A stretch of DNA of 64,000 nucleotides. It comes from Gammaproteobacteria bacterium (GTDB taxonomy: Bacteria > Pseudomonadota > Gammaproteobacteria > Pseudomonadales > Pseudohongiellaceae). Below the pieces are notes generated by a model. It was not told the DNA's origin. It searched no databases and saw only the letters and a list, made by a program, of their open reading frames with translations. The stretch is from NCBI GenBank assembly GCA_018661465.1, contig JABJIC010000035.1:1-64000 (forward strand), read 5' to 3'. Made by a program: the position numbers and the translations under genes. Of this stretch, positions 46,120-56,373 are shown in pieces (within the stretch, counting starts at the first letter, position 1; each line of letters starts with the position of its first letter).

Positions 46120-47664
46120 TTACGTAACCGTAAATTGCCCCATCATGCCGTTGTCTTCGTGTTCGAGAATATGGCAGTGATACATGTAAGCGGTATCAGC
46201 GTCAGAAAAGTCATTGAATCGCATGATAAACCTGACAGTTTCATCCGGTCCTATCTTTACCGAATCCTTAAAGCCCATCTCTTCTGCTGAAGGAGGTCTG
46301 CCATTTCTGTCGAGGATCTGGAACTGATCGAAGTGGACATGGAAGGGGTGCATCATCATCGAATCATTGGTGACTTCCCATATCTCCGTATCTCCCATTC
46401 TGATTCTTGCATCCACCCTGTTCATGTCCATGACTTCGCCATTGATGAAAAACGATTCACCACCGCCCATCCTGCCGCGGCCTCCACGTCGACCCATCAT
46501 TCCCATTCCCATCGCCATGGAAAGGGTAAAACTTCGAGTGCGAACAGCTTCTGCTTGATCGATACGTTGAATTGTTGAAAGTTCTGCTCTGACTGTTTCC
46601 GAAGAAGACAGATTGGACTGTGGTTCGATGGCAAGTATCTGCATCCGTTCCTGATTCATCGGGTGCATATTGCTCATCATCCCTCTGGCCGAAAATGGCG
46701 AGGAATCGGGCATGGACAGGCTGATTAGATTAACTGGATTTCCATCGGAGAAATCCACCAGTATTTCAGCTCTCTCCGAGGGGGCGAGAACCAAAGTTGA
46801 TTGGTCATTACCTTTGCTTAGCAACCCGCCATCACTCGCTACTAATTTAAATGTTCTCTGGTCATCGAAAGCGAAGCTATAGGTTCGTGCATTACTTCCA
46901 TTCAACAGGCGAAAGCGCACGAGCTCGGTCTTGGGGTTGAATTCAGCTGAGAGGGTTCCATTCACGAGCACCGTATTACCAAACATTCCCGTCATGATGT
47001 CTCGTGGCGTACCTATATAGCGGAATGTGCCATCTTCGTTAAACTGACGGTCCTGCACAATTAGAGGGATATCATCTACGCCATATTCAGAGGGGAGACC
47101 GCTCTGCTGATTGTCCTCATCGTCGATAATAATCAGTCCGGACATGCCGCGGTAAACCTGGTCGCCTGTTCTATTCAGAGCATGGGAGTGGTACCAGTAG
47201 GTTCCGCCCCTTTGCATGATTTTGAATTCAGGATTCCAGTCATCACCGCTTTTTATAACCTGAGCTGGGCCGCCATCGGCTTTTGCTGGGACGTGCAGTC
47301 CATGCCAGTGAACCGTAGTAGATTCTTCCAGCTGATTACGAATGTGCATCGAAATATTGTCGTCTTGCTTAAAACGGAGAGTCGGCCCTAGATAGTCGCC
47401 GTTGTAACCTACCGAAGGAGTACGAAGGCCAGGAATGAATTCCGACGTACCGGCTTGCACATTCAGGGAATAATGGGACTGTCCATTGCGCTGCGTACCC
47501 AAAAGCTGATCGGGTATCTTTAATGGGTTTCTTTGTTGGGCTCCCTGCGCAAAGGCGACTCCAGGTATGAGAATGCCTGCAGAATAGAGGGACGCACTCT
47601 GAAGGAATTGTCTCCGCGACAAAGAAGAGAAGTGTGAATTCTTGTCATTACTGAATCTGTTCAA
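46120..47664 (-). CDS. multicopper oxidase (CueO-like, Tat-exported)
   Basis: 514 residues with a Tat signal (SLSRRQFLQS, about 15-23). All copper sites are visible: HWHGLH (119-124), YWYHSH (156-161), MHPFHVHFDQF and YHCHILEHEDNGMM near the end, with Met as axial ligand. A Met/Gly/Arg-rich loop (SMAMGMGMMGRRGGRGRMG region, about 385-405) sits between the last two domains, like the Met-rich lid of CueO. It probably oxidises cuprous ions or phenols in the periplasm. TTG start with GGAG upstream. Confidence 0.9.
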   Translation of the reverse strand: MNRFSNDKNSHFSSLSRRQFLQSASLYSAGILIPGVAFAQGAQQRNPLKIPDQLLGTQRNGQSHYSLNVQAGTSEFIPGLRTPSVGYNGDYLGPTLRFKQDDNISMHIRNQLEESTTVHWHGLHVPAKADGGPAQVIKSGDDWNPEFKIMQRGGTYWYHSHALNRTGDQVYRGMSGLIIIDDEDNQQSGLPSEYGVDDIPLIVQDRQFNEDGTFRYIGTPRDIMTGMFGNTVLVNGTLSAEFNPKTELVRFRLLNGSNARTYSFAFDDQRTFKLVASDGGLLSKGNDQSTLVLAPSERAEILVDFSDGNPVNLISLSMPDSSPFSARGMMSNMHPMNQERMQILAIEPQSNLSSSETVRAELSTIQRIDQAEAVRTRSFTLSMAMGMGMMGRRGGRGRMGGGESFFINGEVMDMNRVDARIRMGDTEIWEVTNDSMMMHPFHVHFDQFQILDRNGRPPSAEEMGFKDSVKIGPDETVRFIMRFNDFSDADTAYMYHCHILEHEDNGMMGQFTVT

Positions 47665-47795
47665 AAAAAGGGCTCCAGAGTCTATTAAGTCTATACGCTT
47701 ATTTTCTCAACAAGGGTTTTGCGAATGCTGATCTGAGTCAAGCCAAGTCACTGTTGAGTGTCGGTTTAGATCAATCCTGACTTGAAATATGAATC

Positions 47796-47830
47796 AAAAA
47801 AAAGGGTCAAGCTTTTCGGCTTAACCCTTT
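47796..47830 (-). terminator. intrinsic terminator of the 47893-49059 gene
   Basis: Read on the minus strand, AAAGGGTTAAGC pairs with GCTTGACCCTTT (one mismatch) around a 6-nt loop and runs into eight T. It is 63 nt after the stop codon. Confidence 0.88.
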
Positions 47831-47892
47831 CTTGTTTATCTAGTTGAGGTACTTATACGAACTGTTTCTGAGAACAATTCGAGGAAGCTTAC

Positions 47893-49059
47893 TTACTGAG
47901 ACATTATTATCGAATGAACCATGTTCATTGCTTCGCGAGATCGGTTTCTCTCAGATTGCATCAACTCTCCTACTGCTGGGCCGCCCTGGTTATATATACC
48001 GCTGCGTAAAGCAAATAGAAGATAATCTGAATTTAGAGCAGTTTCTTCGCTCTTGTCTGTAAACTCAGACACTGCTGTCGCCATCAATTCTTCGCGATTC
48101 TCAGTATTCGGATAAGAAAGAATATCGAGGATTAATGTTTCGAGTACATTTAGATTGTCCAGGATAACAGCTGCTTCTTGAGACTGGCTATAAAGATTAG
48201 GTGCTATTGCTGGAGCCATAGGTAGTTCGTTAGGAGCAGGAAACATTGTCATGCCGCCTGATGAGCCTACTTTGTTCCAGAATCGCTCCAGGGCAATTGT
48301 GTAGCCGTTTGCGAATTGGCTATCCAACCCTTCCAGAATCACCGCCTCGAGAGAAGCCAGTTGCAGCCATTGCTGCGTCCAAAGAAAGCCGCTTAGAAGA
48401 GGGAAGGCCGAAGTAAATCCGGTAGCCTGATCATGAGCAAGCAGATAGCTACTATCTTTTGGGAATGTTGTAACGGAATGACGCTCGTCGGTTAGATACT
48501 CTTCTATGGCATCTGCTACGGCGGCTTTCTTGTCGCTTATCGAGTCATCGATGTAAATGGCAAACAGATTGGCTTCGAAATTGCGTCCTCTTTTCAGGAC
48601 CTCAGCGGTATGTCTGTCTATTGCTCCACTTTCGTTGAAGGCCTGTTCTGCAGTTTCGTCGGAATGACTTTCGCGCATAGTTTCAAGCAGTTCGACACGG
48701 GCTGCAACTTCCAGTTCATGATAAGGACCTTCGGTCCCCATATTCATATCCATGTCCATACCGCTGTGGCTCATCGCATGGCCCTGGCCTGGTCTGGACG
48801 CCATCTCCAATTCCATCGCCAATTCATTGCGAGCCTGCTGAGTAGAGGAGTCGGAATTTATTTCCGCGATCTTCTCGAATGCACTTGCCTGAGTCACGTC
48901 AAAGGCATTGAACAGGTCGGCGAGCTCGGGGTATTGATCCCTGATAGCTTCGCCAGACTGCGCAGATGCTGTCACGGAAAAAGTGCCGACGGCAATCGCA
49001 AGTGCGATTGTTGAAATTTGAGTGGCTGGCTTGAGCCAGTTTATTGAATTGCTAAGCAT
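47893..49059 (-). CDS. exported protein of unknown function with Met/His-rich segment
   Basis: 388 residues with a signal peptide (STIALAIAVGTFSVTASAQ). Near residue 103 it has HAMSHSGMDMDMNMG, a run of Met, Asp and His suggesting metal binding. The rest looks helical without catalytic motifs I recognise. The first part, with QYPELADLFNAFDVTQAS, is acidic. ATG at 49059 has GGAG 9 nt upstream. It lies near the multicopper oxidase on the same strand but has its own terminator. Function unknown. Confidence 0.7.
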   Translation of the reverse strand: MLSNSINWLKPATQISTIALAIAVGTFSVTASAQSGEAIRDQYPELADLFNAFDVTQASAFEKIAEINSDSSTQQARNELAMELEMASRPGQGHAMSHSGMDMDMNMGTEGPYHELEVAARVELLETMRESHSDETAEQAFNESGAIDRHTAEVLKRGRNFEANLFAIYIDDSISDKKAAVADAIEEYLTDERHSVTTFPKDSSYLLAHDQATGFTSAFPLLSGFLWTQQWLQLASLEAVILEGLDSQFANGYTIALERFWNKVGSSGGMTMFPAPNELPMAPAIAPNLYSQSQEAAVILDNLNVLETLILDILSYPNTENREELMATAVSEFTDKSEETALNSDYLLFALRSGIYNQGGPAVGELMQSERNRSREAMNMVHSIIMSQ

Positions 49060-49351
49060 CTTCGATTTCTCCGAAGGTAAAGTTGAGTGAATTATAAACC
49101 TATCCCTTGCCCTCGCCAATGGGCGGACTTGGCAGGAATTTCGGCGTAGTGACCTACAGCGGTGAATAATCAAGGATTTTCCTCGCTAACCGACGCGAAG
49201 TGCCTGGTATTAGTGGCTTTGCGACGAGCTACTTTCGACGAGGGCGTAAGCAGTGCGACAAATAGCCGCATCGGTGCTTTGTTGTAATTAATTGTGACAG
49301 TAGGAGGAAAATTGAGCCTGCAGACTCATTTGGCTGAGAAAGAGAGGGAAA

Positions 49352-49383
49352 TCGAACTGGCGGAAAGATATTCGCCAGTTCGA
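49352..49383 (-). terminator. hairpin after the DUF5916 gene; 49060-49390 otherwise without a gene
   Basis: TCGAACTGGCG (49352-49362) pairs perfectly with CGCCAGTTCGA (49373-49383), just past the DUF5916 stop codon on the minus strand; the downstream T content is modest. In the rest of 49060-49390 I see no convincing gene or RNA; it should hold the promoter of the 49059 gene. Confidence 0.6.
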
Positions 49384-49390
49384 GAGTCGC

Positions 49391-51673
49391 CTATCGCTGG
49401 AACATATATGAGAATTTTACAAAGATCTGATCACCATCGTTTCTCAAATCATTGGTGAGTATCAATTCTCTTTCACCTTCACTTTCCACGATATCAAAGT
49501 TGCTGCTATTGCTATTATACCCAACAAAGAAAGCTGACCATGGATTGATAACGTAGCGTAGAAGCAGATCGAAATTCATATTCTTGTCATCTTTTAAGCG
49601 AGATGCGGGCCCAGCATCAGTTTCTTCGTACTGTGCAATAAATCGTAGAGACCACTCCTTGGTAAACTGATAGTTCCAGTTACTTCGGACAATCTCATTG
49701 GAAAAGATTTTAGTGCCGCCGTTGCGGGTTTCCAACTCTGTTTTCAAGTAGGTGTTGGAGACGCGTAATCGATCAAGCGGGCGCCACAGCATGTCGATAT
49801 CGAGACGATTATTATCCGCTACAGAAGGTAGGTTGCCAGCTGCTGGCACCAGATTTAGTGTTGTACCGGCTCGATAACTTGCGCCGAATTCCAAAGTGTT
49901 TAGCGTGTTGTTGTTGTAGCTAACTTGCCAGTTGTCATAGTCAAAACGTGTGTTGCTAGCGACGCCTGCATAATCTTCTGGCTTGAGGATCTCGGTGTAG
50001 TCCGTCCAGGAAACCCCATAACTTGAAGTGTCAAAATTGAGGTTAAAACTCGGACCAAGCTGATGATAGATTCGTGTGCCGTCCATATCTTCAAGGTAGA
50101 CATCAAATATGGTCGTATTCCAGCTATTGATGGAGGTTTCTTCCGGGAAAAAATTTAAGCTCAAGCGATTGTGAATTCCCGACACGTCTGGTCTAAAGAA
50201 GCGGTTCATAAAACCCAACTCAGATCTGAATCCGCCGGTTGTTTCGATGAAATGGGAATGAGTATTCACAGTTCTTCCCGTTCGGTTGACCTGGATATTG
50301 CGCTGATAGCCCGTGGTGCTTTCACCACCAGCCCAGGGTTCAGACTCGGTTCCCACTAATTGCATATTAGTGATCCAATTATCCGTAAGCTTGAAGCGCC
50401 CATCAATACTGGCTACCCGGTTGAAGCCATCTCCCAGCTCTCTGTCAGTTAACAGGAAACCTACGCGAGATTGTTCCGATATGTCGCGGAAGCCGCGGAG
50501 AATACCAATATTGGCTTTCTTACCATTTAGCGGATCTGTAGGTGCTCGATTCAGCCCTGGAGCCTCATCGTTTATCAGGATTGCGCCGAACCCATATTCA
50601 CCGGCGCGCCCTGTAAATCTCAATCCACCTTCCGGATCCACGATGCGGCGGGTAAACACCAGAATCGAGTCTGTCGCAAAGAAATCTGCGTTTTCCACGA
50701 AGAAGGGGCGGCGCTCTGGAAATTGAACTTCGAAACGCTCATTTACGGTTACTTGAGGTTGGTCAGATTCAATCTGGCTAAAATCCGGGTTGAGTGTTAA
50801 ATCCAATACCATTGAATCGTTGAATACAAATTTTGCATCGACACCTACGTCCTGATCGCTACCTCTGTCGAACTTGGGTCCGCCAGTGGCGCCGGTATCG
50901 AGAGCATCTAATTCGCGAGCGAATATGAATGGAATGATTTGGGAATTATTGCCCGGGGATACATCCCGAATTCCGGTGAGTAAGGAAGTTTGATTGAGCC
51001 TCCCTTCTATACCTATCGAGTAGGCTGGCCAGTAGGATTCCTCGCTGAGCCTGGGTACATAACGACCAAACTGAACACGCCAGATTTGCTCTGAGGCATC
51101 AGGAAATCGCAGGCTGCGCAGAGGAATTGCCATCTTAACCATATAGCCCTGATCTGTTAGCTGGCCTTCACTTTCCCAAACCGCTTCGAGTGTTGTGTCG
51201 AAGCCGGCACGCAGCGAACTGCCTTCTGTCCATCGGGCATCCCATTGGATTCCCATGGCAGTTGATCGAAATGAAAATGCTGCTCGTTGATCATTAAAGG
51301 TGTCGATGGTTATTTCGACATTGTCGTCACCATCAATACTTTCCCGCGAGGAGAGGTTCGCTCTAATTTGATCAGGCTCGCTATCAAAGGCTAGAAAAAT
51401 TGCATGTAGTTGTTCGTGGTCATAGCCAATGTAAACTTCGGTACGCTGGGTGGCCGCATCACCGTCGTCAGGAGTGCGCTGCGTGAAATCTGCAACTTTG
51501 GTCATAGACAGCGCCAGCGCAGTTGACGGACTCATTCCCTGAAAATCACTAAATTCAGGTTCTGCTGATATTAGTGGAATATCCAGGCCGCCATTGGCTG
51601 AATACGCACGGGATGAAATTAGAATAGCTAATACTGTGCCGAGCAGGCACAACTTCAACTGAAGCTTTCTCAT
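49391..51673 (-). CDS. DUF5916 protein with CBM9-like N-terminus, outer-membrane barrel
   Basis: 760 residues. Signal peptide LKLCLLGTVLAILISSRAYS, then a carbohydrate-binding-9-like domain (TEVYIGYDHEQLHAIFLAFDSEP, DDNVEITIDTFNDQRAAFSF) and a long C-terminal part rich in alternating strands ending FVKFSYMFQR, the C-terminal Phe/Arg type of a barrel. PDFSQIESDQPQVTVNERFEVQFPERRPFFVEN (as adjoining motifs) is the DUF5916 signature. Probably an outer-membrane porin-like protein; ligand unknown. Confidence 0.83.
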   Translation of the reverse strand: MRKLQLKLCLLGTVLAILISSRAYSANGGLDIPLISAEPEFSDFQGMSPSTALALSMTKVADFTQRTPDDGDAATQRTEVYIGYDHEQLHAIFLAFDSEPDQIRANLSSRESIDGDDNVEITIDTFNDQRAAFSFRSTAMGIQWDARWTEGSSLRAGFDTTLEAVWESEGQLTDQGYMVKMAIPLRSLRFPDASEQIWRVQFGRYVPRLSEESYWPAYSIGIEGRLNQTSLLTGIRDVSPGNNSQIIPFIFARELDALDTGATGGPKFDRGSDQDVGVDAKFVFNDSMVLDLTLNPDFSQIESDQPQVTVNERFEVQFPERRPFFVENADFFATDSILVFTRRIVDPEGGLRFTGRAGEYGFGAILINDEAPGLNRAPTDPLNGKKANIGILRGFRDISEQSRVGFLLTDRELGDGFNRVASIDGRFKLTDNWITNMQLVGTESEPWAGGESTTGYQRNIQVNRTGRTVNTHSHFIETTGGFRSELGFMNRFFRPDVSGIHNRLSLNFFPEETSINSWNTTIFDVYLEDMDGTRIYHQLGPSFNLNFDTSSYGVSWTDYTEILKPEDYAGVASNTRFDYDNWQVSYNNNTLNTLEFGASYRAGTTLNLVPAAGNLPSVADNNRLDIDMLWRPLDRLRVSNTYLKTELETRNGGTKIFSNEIVRSNWNYQFTKEWSLRFIAQYEETDAGPASRLKDDKNMNFDLLLRYVINPWSAFFVGYNSNSSNFDIVESEGERELILTNDLRNDGDQIFVKFSYMFQR

Positions 51674-51754
51674 TGGTTCCTCTCTTGGGATAAATTTTAC
51701 TGCTGGAATTGGAAGCGGGGGGAGTTTACTGGTTTTTTGTAGTCAGGTGAACTG

Positions 51755-52282
51755 CTATTGCTGCTGAGACATGTCGACAAAGCCATCTTTGTTCGGCATC
51801 TTGATGTCAATCAAGGATTGTCTATCCAGAATTTTGTTTTGATCAATAATGCCATTCATATATAGGACATAGGCAGTCACTTGATAAACTTCGATGTTAC
51901 TCAAGGATTTGGGTGAGTCTGCTGGCATGGCGCGACGAATAAAATCGAAGATAGTACTTGCATGGGGCCAGTAGCTGCCCACGGTTCTTACTGGTGATTC
52001 AATAGACTGCATGTCTCCACCCACCAGTTGAGTATTTGCAGTAGTACCTTCACCATTCGCGCCGTGACAAGCCTGACATTTTTGATCGTAAACTTCTTTC
52101 CCTTGAAAAGCTGTGCCGCTACCTTCGGGAAAGCCTTCTCCATCGGGCCCGGCGATCAAATCAAAATCACTAAGTTGAGCTTGGGAGATCGGAGTACCAA
52201 GTCCCACATTTTGACTCTGCGCGAGAGATGCAAAGCCTAAAGGTGATAATAGAATAAGAATAATTATGACTAATTTAGGCAT
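51755..52282 (-). CDS. SoxD-like c-type cytochrome
   Basis: 175 residues with a signal peptide (IIILILLSPLGFASLAQ) and one haem site CQACH (Cys69-Cys72-His73) in EVYDQKCQACHGANGEGT. The preceding GFPEGSGTAFQGKEVY resembles cytochromes paired with SoxC. Its start overlaps the SoxC-like stop by 8 nt (ATGCCTAA). It probably accepts electrons from that enzyme in the periplasm. Confidence 0.85.
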   Translation of the reverse strand: MPKLVIIILILLSPLGFASLAQSQNVGLGTPISQAQLSDFDLIAGPDGEGFPEGSGTAFQGKEVYDQKCQACHGANGEGTTANTQLVGGDMQSIESPVRTVGSYWPHASTIFDFIRRAMPADSPKSLSNIEVYQVTAYVLYMNGIIDQNKILDRQSLIDIKMPNKDGFVDMSQQQ

Positions 52283-53546
52283 AGGTATTTCTCACTTCAC
52301 CATTGCCGTTAACTGCCCAGCTCTGAATGCAATGATTATGATAAAAACTAAGCCTTCCACGGTCTGCGAGTATGGCTTCACGAGTTGGTTGTACATTTCC
52401 GAGACTATCGGTTGCGCGGCTTTGCAGGATGGCATCTCCCCCTGACCACTGCCAGGGAATAGAAAACCTAGCCAGTGCTTTTTCGCTCTGATTAGACTCA
52501 ATCGCCGCATCAGCCCAGCTTCGTCCGCCGTCTGCACTAACTTCAACTCGACTGATACTGCCACCGCCTGACCAGGCCATACCATTAATTTGATAAACGC
52601 CCTGACGGTTCAGACTCATCTGACCGGAAGGAGAAGTGATTAGTGATTTGCAGCCCATTGGAAAAGTGAATTGCTCGCTGCTGCGATCCGGTAAGGTATC
52701 GGTGTATTTACTGGTCTCATCTCTGAACTGTACTGGTTCTCGGGTCAGCTTCAGCTGAGTGAGCCATTTAACACTGACATTCCCTTCCCAACCGGGTACG
52801 AATAAGCGCATAGGATGCCCTTGCTCTGGTCGAACAGGTTCTCCATTTTGGAACAGAGCTATCAATACATCATCATGCGCTTTGTTTAGCGGAATTGATC
52901 TACCCATGCTGGCAGCATCGGCACCTACGGCTGCAAGCCAACGCGCTTCGTCCTCTACTCCTGCCTCTTCCAGTAGGGTCGACAAGGGAATACCAGTCCA
53001 TTCCGCACAGGAAACCAAACCATGAATACTTTGAGCGGTACCGTCCGGAGGATTGGGACCTAACAGTGCGCGGCTATTGCCTGAACATTCGAGAAAATAG
53101 ATTCTGCTTACCATAGGGTACTTAAGCAGGTCTTCGTAGCTGAAAACCAAAGGCTGTTTTACCAAGCCATTAATTACTAGCTGGTGTCCTGCTGGATCGA
53201 TGTCCGGAATTCCGGCATGGTGTCTTTCGAAGTGCAGACTATTGGGTGTAATGGTGCCTTGAAGATGCTGCAGAGGAGAGCGAGACGCTCCACCTCCAGG
53301 ATAGAGTGGATTAGGAGCTCCGGCAGACCTTTGCATGAATTCAGTATGGCCGGAACGGACACCATAGGCACTGGCGCCCGGGCCTGGTTGTTTCGACCAG
53401 CCGGGAATTTCGATCTTCAGATTATTTTCTGCAGCCAAAACGGAAGAAGCGACACCACTTCCCAGGCCTGCCAATCCCAATTGAAGTAAATGCCTTCGAT
53501 TGATCAAGCCATTTCCCGCGGCTTTCTCCAGATCTGTTTTTTTCAT
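52275..53546 (-). CDS. soxC: SoxC-like sulfane/sulfite dehydrogenase (molybdopterin)
   Basis: 423 residues, Tat-like signal (INRRHLLQLGLAGL). YFLECSGNSRALLGPNPPDG holds the molybdenum cysteine (about Cys154), and RLFVPGWEGNVSVKWLTQ and GLVSCAEWTGIPLSTLLEEAG are SoxC features. With the SoxD-like cytochrome it would oxidise the sulfane sulfur of a carrier-bound compound, or sulfite. No soxXYZAB is seen here, so its context is incomplete. ATG at 53546 with AGGA upstream. The 158-nt gap to recQ has no clear terminator. Confidence 0.88.
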   Translation of the reverse strand: MKKTDLEKAAGNGLINRRHLLQLGLAGLGSGVASSVLAAENNLKIEIPGWSKQPGPGASAYGVRSGHTEFMQRSAGAPNPLYPGGGASRSPLQHLQGTITPNSLHFERHHAGIPDIDPAGHQLVINGLVKQPLVFSYEDLLKYPMVSRIYFLECSGNSRALLGPNPPDGTAQSIHGLVSCAEWTGIPLSTLLEEAGVEDEARWLAAVGADAASMGRSIPLNKAHDDVLIALFQNGEPVRPEQGHPMRLFVPGWEGNVSVKWLTQLKLTREPVQFRDETSKYTDTLPDRSSEQFTFPMGCKSLITSPSGQMSLNRQGVYQINGMAWSGGGSISRVEVSADGGRSWADAAIESNQSEKALARFSIPWQWSGGDAILQSRATDSLGNVQPTREAILADRGRLSFYHNHCIQSWAVNGNGEVRNTYA

Positions 53547-53710
53547 GGTCAATTCCTGTTGAGCTCGCGTTTGGACGTTCGCTTCGAAAAAAGGATTTTC
53601 CAGCTTTGATGCTCTATTTTCCTATTCTTCTTTGAGGCCAACTTTGCCACAAGGGTGCTGCATTGCAAACACTTATTTGTTACCGAATGTGGCCAATAAA
53701 AAGCAGTGGC

Positions 53711-55507
53711 TCAGGTGGCTAAGTGGTCGCCGACTACACGGAGAAATGCGGGGCCGTATTTCTCCAATTTTCTCTCGCCGACACCGCTTATTAGGGAGAA
53801 CTCAGTCATGTCTCGGGGTAGGCTGATGGCCATTTCCTGCAAGCTGCTGTCATGGAAAATAACATAGGGTGGAACACCTTGATCCTCGGCGAAGATCCGG
53901 CGACATTCTCGAAGCGCTTCCCAGAGTGCGATATCAATATCGGCTGCAAGCGCTGTCTTTGTTTGACGCTTTGCAGTCTTCTGTTTTACGTCTCTGCGCA
54001 GTTCAATGGATTCTTCTCCACGCAGCAGTGCTCTGCAGCTTTCTTCTAGGCACAACGCACCAAATTTATCGAGATCAACACTTAGAAACCCTCTCGCTAC
54101 GAGTTGGCGAAACACAGAACGCCATTGATTATTGTCTAGATCTTTTCCGATTCCATAAGAAGCCAAATGATGATGATTGAACTGAAATATCTTGTCAGTG
54201 TCAGCACCACGAAGGACGTCGATTAGATGATTTACACCAAATCGTTGCTCGGTTCGGTAGGCGACACTCAGCGCCATGCGGGCGGCCTCAGTGCCATCCC
54301 AGGTATTGGGAGGCTGCAGGCAGGTGTCGCAGTTTCCGCAAGCCTGCTCCATAGTTTCGCCGAAATAGGAAAGCAGGGCCTGTCGTCTACAACTGGTAAT
54401 CTCGCACAGACCCAACATGGCATTAAGTCGGTGCTGTTCAGCACGCTTAAACTCTTCGTTGCCATCTGAGTTGCTCATCATCTGTCGCAACTTTATTACA
54501 TCCTGTAAACCGTAAATCATCCAGGCGTTAGCTGCTTCTCCGTCACGGCCGGCTCTGCCGGTTTCCTGATAATAGGATTCGATGGTTTTGGGTAGATCCA
54601 TGTGGGCAACAAAGCGAACATCCGGTTTATCGATGCCCATTCCAAAAGCGATGGTGGCCACCACGATTACACCTTCTTCCCTGAGGAATTTTTTCTGATG
54701 TTCTGAACGTGTAGTTGCAGCGAGGCCAGCATGGTAGGGCAGAGCATTGAACCCTTCACTCTGCAACCAATAGGCAATGTCTTCGGTTTTCTTTCGAGAA
54801 AGGCAATAGATTATGCCGGCATCGTTCTCATGTTCCTCTCTGAGAAATTTTAATAATTGTTGCTTGCCGTTATGCTTTAGGGCTATCCGATAACGAATAT
54901 TCGGGCGGTCAAATCCGGCAATAAATTGCCCAGCCTGCTCAAGCTCAAGGCGGGTGATAATTTCCTGTCGAGTACGCTCATCCGCGGTGGCAGTGAGAGC
55001 GATTCGAGGAATCTCCGGAAACAATTGATGCAAGAGGCTCAGGCGTAAATAATCGGCTCTAAAGTCATGCCCCCATTGGGAAACACAGTGTGCCTCATCG
55101 ATGGCAAAAAGGGAGATGGAGGATTTTTGTAACAACTGAATCATACGTGCCTGGCTAAGGCGTTCCGGCGCGATGTAAAGAAGATCGAGCTCGTTTGCTA
55201 ACAGGGCATTCTCAACCTGATTGGAGCTAGATGCATCAAGGCTGGAATTTAGATAAGCGGCGCGCACTCCCAGCAGACGTAATGCAGTTACCTGATCTTC
55301 CATTAGAGCGATCAGGGGGGAGATGACAATGCCACAACCATCTCGAACCAGTGCGGGAATCTGGTAACAGAGAGATTTGCCTCCGCCCGTAGGCATAAGC
55401 ACGAGAGCGTCGTCTCCGTTGACAAGGCTGCTTATTATTTCGTCTTGGGGTGGTCTGAAGGAGGGGTAACCAAAAACCGATTGTAAGATGTCGAGTGTAC
55501 TACGCAT
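53711..55507 (-). CDS. recQ: ATP-dependent DNA helicase RecQ
   Basis: 598 residues. Helicase motifs: Walker [17 protein letters not shown] box [31 protein letters not shown] and the C-terminal helicase [11 protein letters not shown]. The zinc site CEITSCRRQ...CGNCDTC begins the RQC domain, and an HRDC domain ([27 protein letters not shown]) closes the protein. It unwinds recombination and stalled-fork intermediates in the cytoplasm. Confidence 0.97.
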   Translation of the reverse strand: MRSTLDILQSVFGYPSFRPPQDEIISSLVNGDDALVLMPTGGGKSLCYQIPALVRDGCGIVISPLIALMEDQVTALRLLGVRAAYLNSSLDASSSNQVENALLANELDLLYIAPERLSQARMIQLLQKSSISLFAIDEAHCVSQWGHDFRADYLRLSLLHQLFPEIPRIALTATADERTRQEIITRLELEQAGQFIAGFDRPNIRYRIALKHNGKQQLLKFLREEHENDAGIIYCLSRKKTEDIAYWLQSEGFNALPYHAGLAATTRSEHQKKFLREEGVIVVATIAFGMGIDKPDVRFVAHMDLPKTIESYYQETGRAGRDGEAANAWMIYGLQDVIKLRQMMSNSDGNEEFKRAEQHRLNAMLGLCEITSCRRQALLSYFGETMEQACGNCDTCLQPPNTWDGTEAARMALSVAYRTEQRFGVNHLIDVLRGADTDKIFQFNHHHLASYGIGKDLDNNQWRSVFRQLVARGFLSVDLDKFGALCLEESCRALLRGEESIELRRDVKQKTAKRQTKTALAADIDIALWEALRECRRIFAEDQGVPPYVIFHDSSLQEMAISLPRDMTEFSLISGVGERKLEKYGPAFLRVVGDHLAT

Positions 55508-55671
55508 TGTTATTCAGTTTACCGTATAGTGTGAGCAGCTGTCCGAAAAGATGTCTTAGTATAGTAGATGTCTTTCTATAGTAGATGTCATTGGCGTTTT
55601 ATATGAACAATTTTGGCAAACTCGGTACTCGGGCGCATTGCAAAGCAACCCTCTCGTAAGTACAGAAGCCG

Positions 55672-56343
55672 ATGAAGAAATTAGAGAAGCAAAAAGCGAA
55701 AAAGCTTGGCGTCAGAATTCAGGATTTTGGAAATATCAGCCAGAGCTCCCATTTGTTGATGGAGCAAAACTCCCGCCTTGGAAATGTCAGAGTAAAACTT
55801 CCCGATTCTGATGTGCCCCTGCACGTCGGGGCTTACAGCTATGTTCGCGAAGGTGGAGAGATTAATAATTTGCAATCCATAGGACGGTTTTGCTCTATAG
55901 GGCGGAATGTTTTTCTCGGTCAACAGCGGGATAACCATCCGATCTATTGGGTTTCATCCAGTATGAGTGTAAGCGGTGACTACAAAGCGAGTAAGGAGTA
56001 TGCGTCTATTGGTAACGATGTGTGGATTGCCCACGATGCTGTGGTCATGGCCGGAGTCAGCGTTGGTCATGGTGCGGTAATAGGAAGAAATGCTGTTGTG
56101 ACCAAGGATGTTGAGCCCTATCAGATTGTAGCGGGTAATCCGGCCAAGGTAATAAAACTTCGTTTTGCTGAGGAGCAGATCGCTGCTTTGCTTGCCAGTG
56201 AATGGTGGAATTATGACATATTGGAATTAAAGGGAATGCCCTTCGATGATATTGAAAAATTCATTTCACTTGTGCCGGAACTTAAGACTAAAGCTGAATA
56301 CGCAACGGTCTCCATTATGGGTAGGAAGGTCAGCCCCCAATAA
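55672..56343 (+). CDS. hexapeptide-repeat acetyltransferase (CatB/Vat-like)
   Basis: 223 residues. A left-handed beta-helix with hexapeptide repeats IGRFCSIGRNVFLGQ, and IGNDVWIAHDAVVMAGVSVGHGAVIGRNAVVTKDV, closing VAGNPAKVIKLRF. The His in the NHPIYW loop is in the place expected for catalysis. Acceptor unknown; the fold is shared by sugar and antibiotic acetyltransferases. Confidence 0.87.
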   Translation: MKKLEKQKAKKLGVRIQDFGNISQSSHLLMEQNSRLGNVRVKLPDSDVPLHVGAYSYVREGGEINNLQSIGRFCSIGRNVFLGQQRDNHPIYWVSSSMSVSGDYKASKEYASIGNDVWIAHDAVVMAGVSVGHGAVIGRNAVVTKDVEPYQIVAGNPAKVIKLRFAEEQIAALLASEWWNYDILELKGMPFDDIEKFISLVPELKTKAEYATVSIMGRKVSPQ

Positions 56344-56373
56344 AGCAATGAATATTCTTTAGTTTGCTTCAAC

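Noticed and set aside
36530..53546. A complete Sox thiosulfate-oxidation system
   Set aside because: Only SoxC-like and a SoxD-like cytochrome are present; no SoxX, SoxY, SoxZ, SoxA or SoxB is seen in the window.
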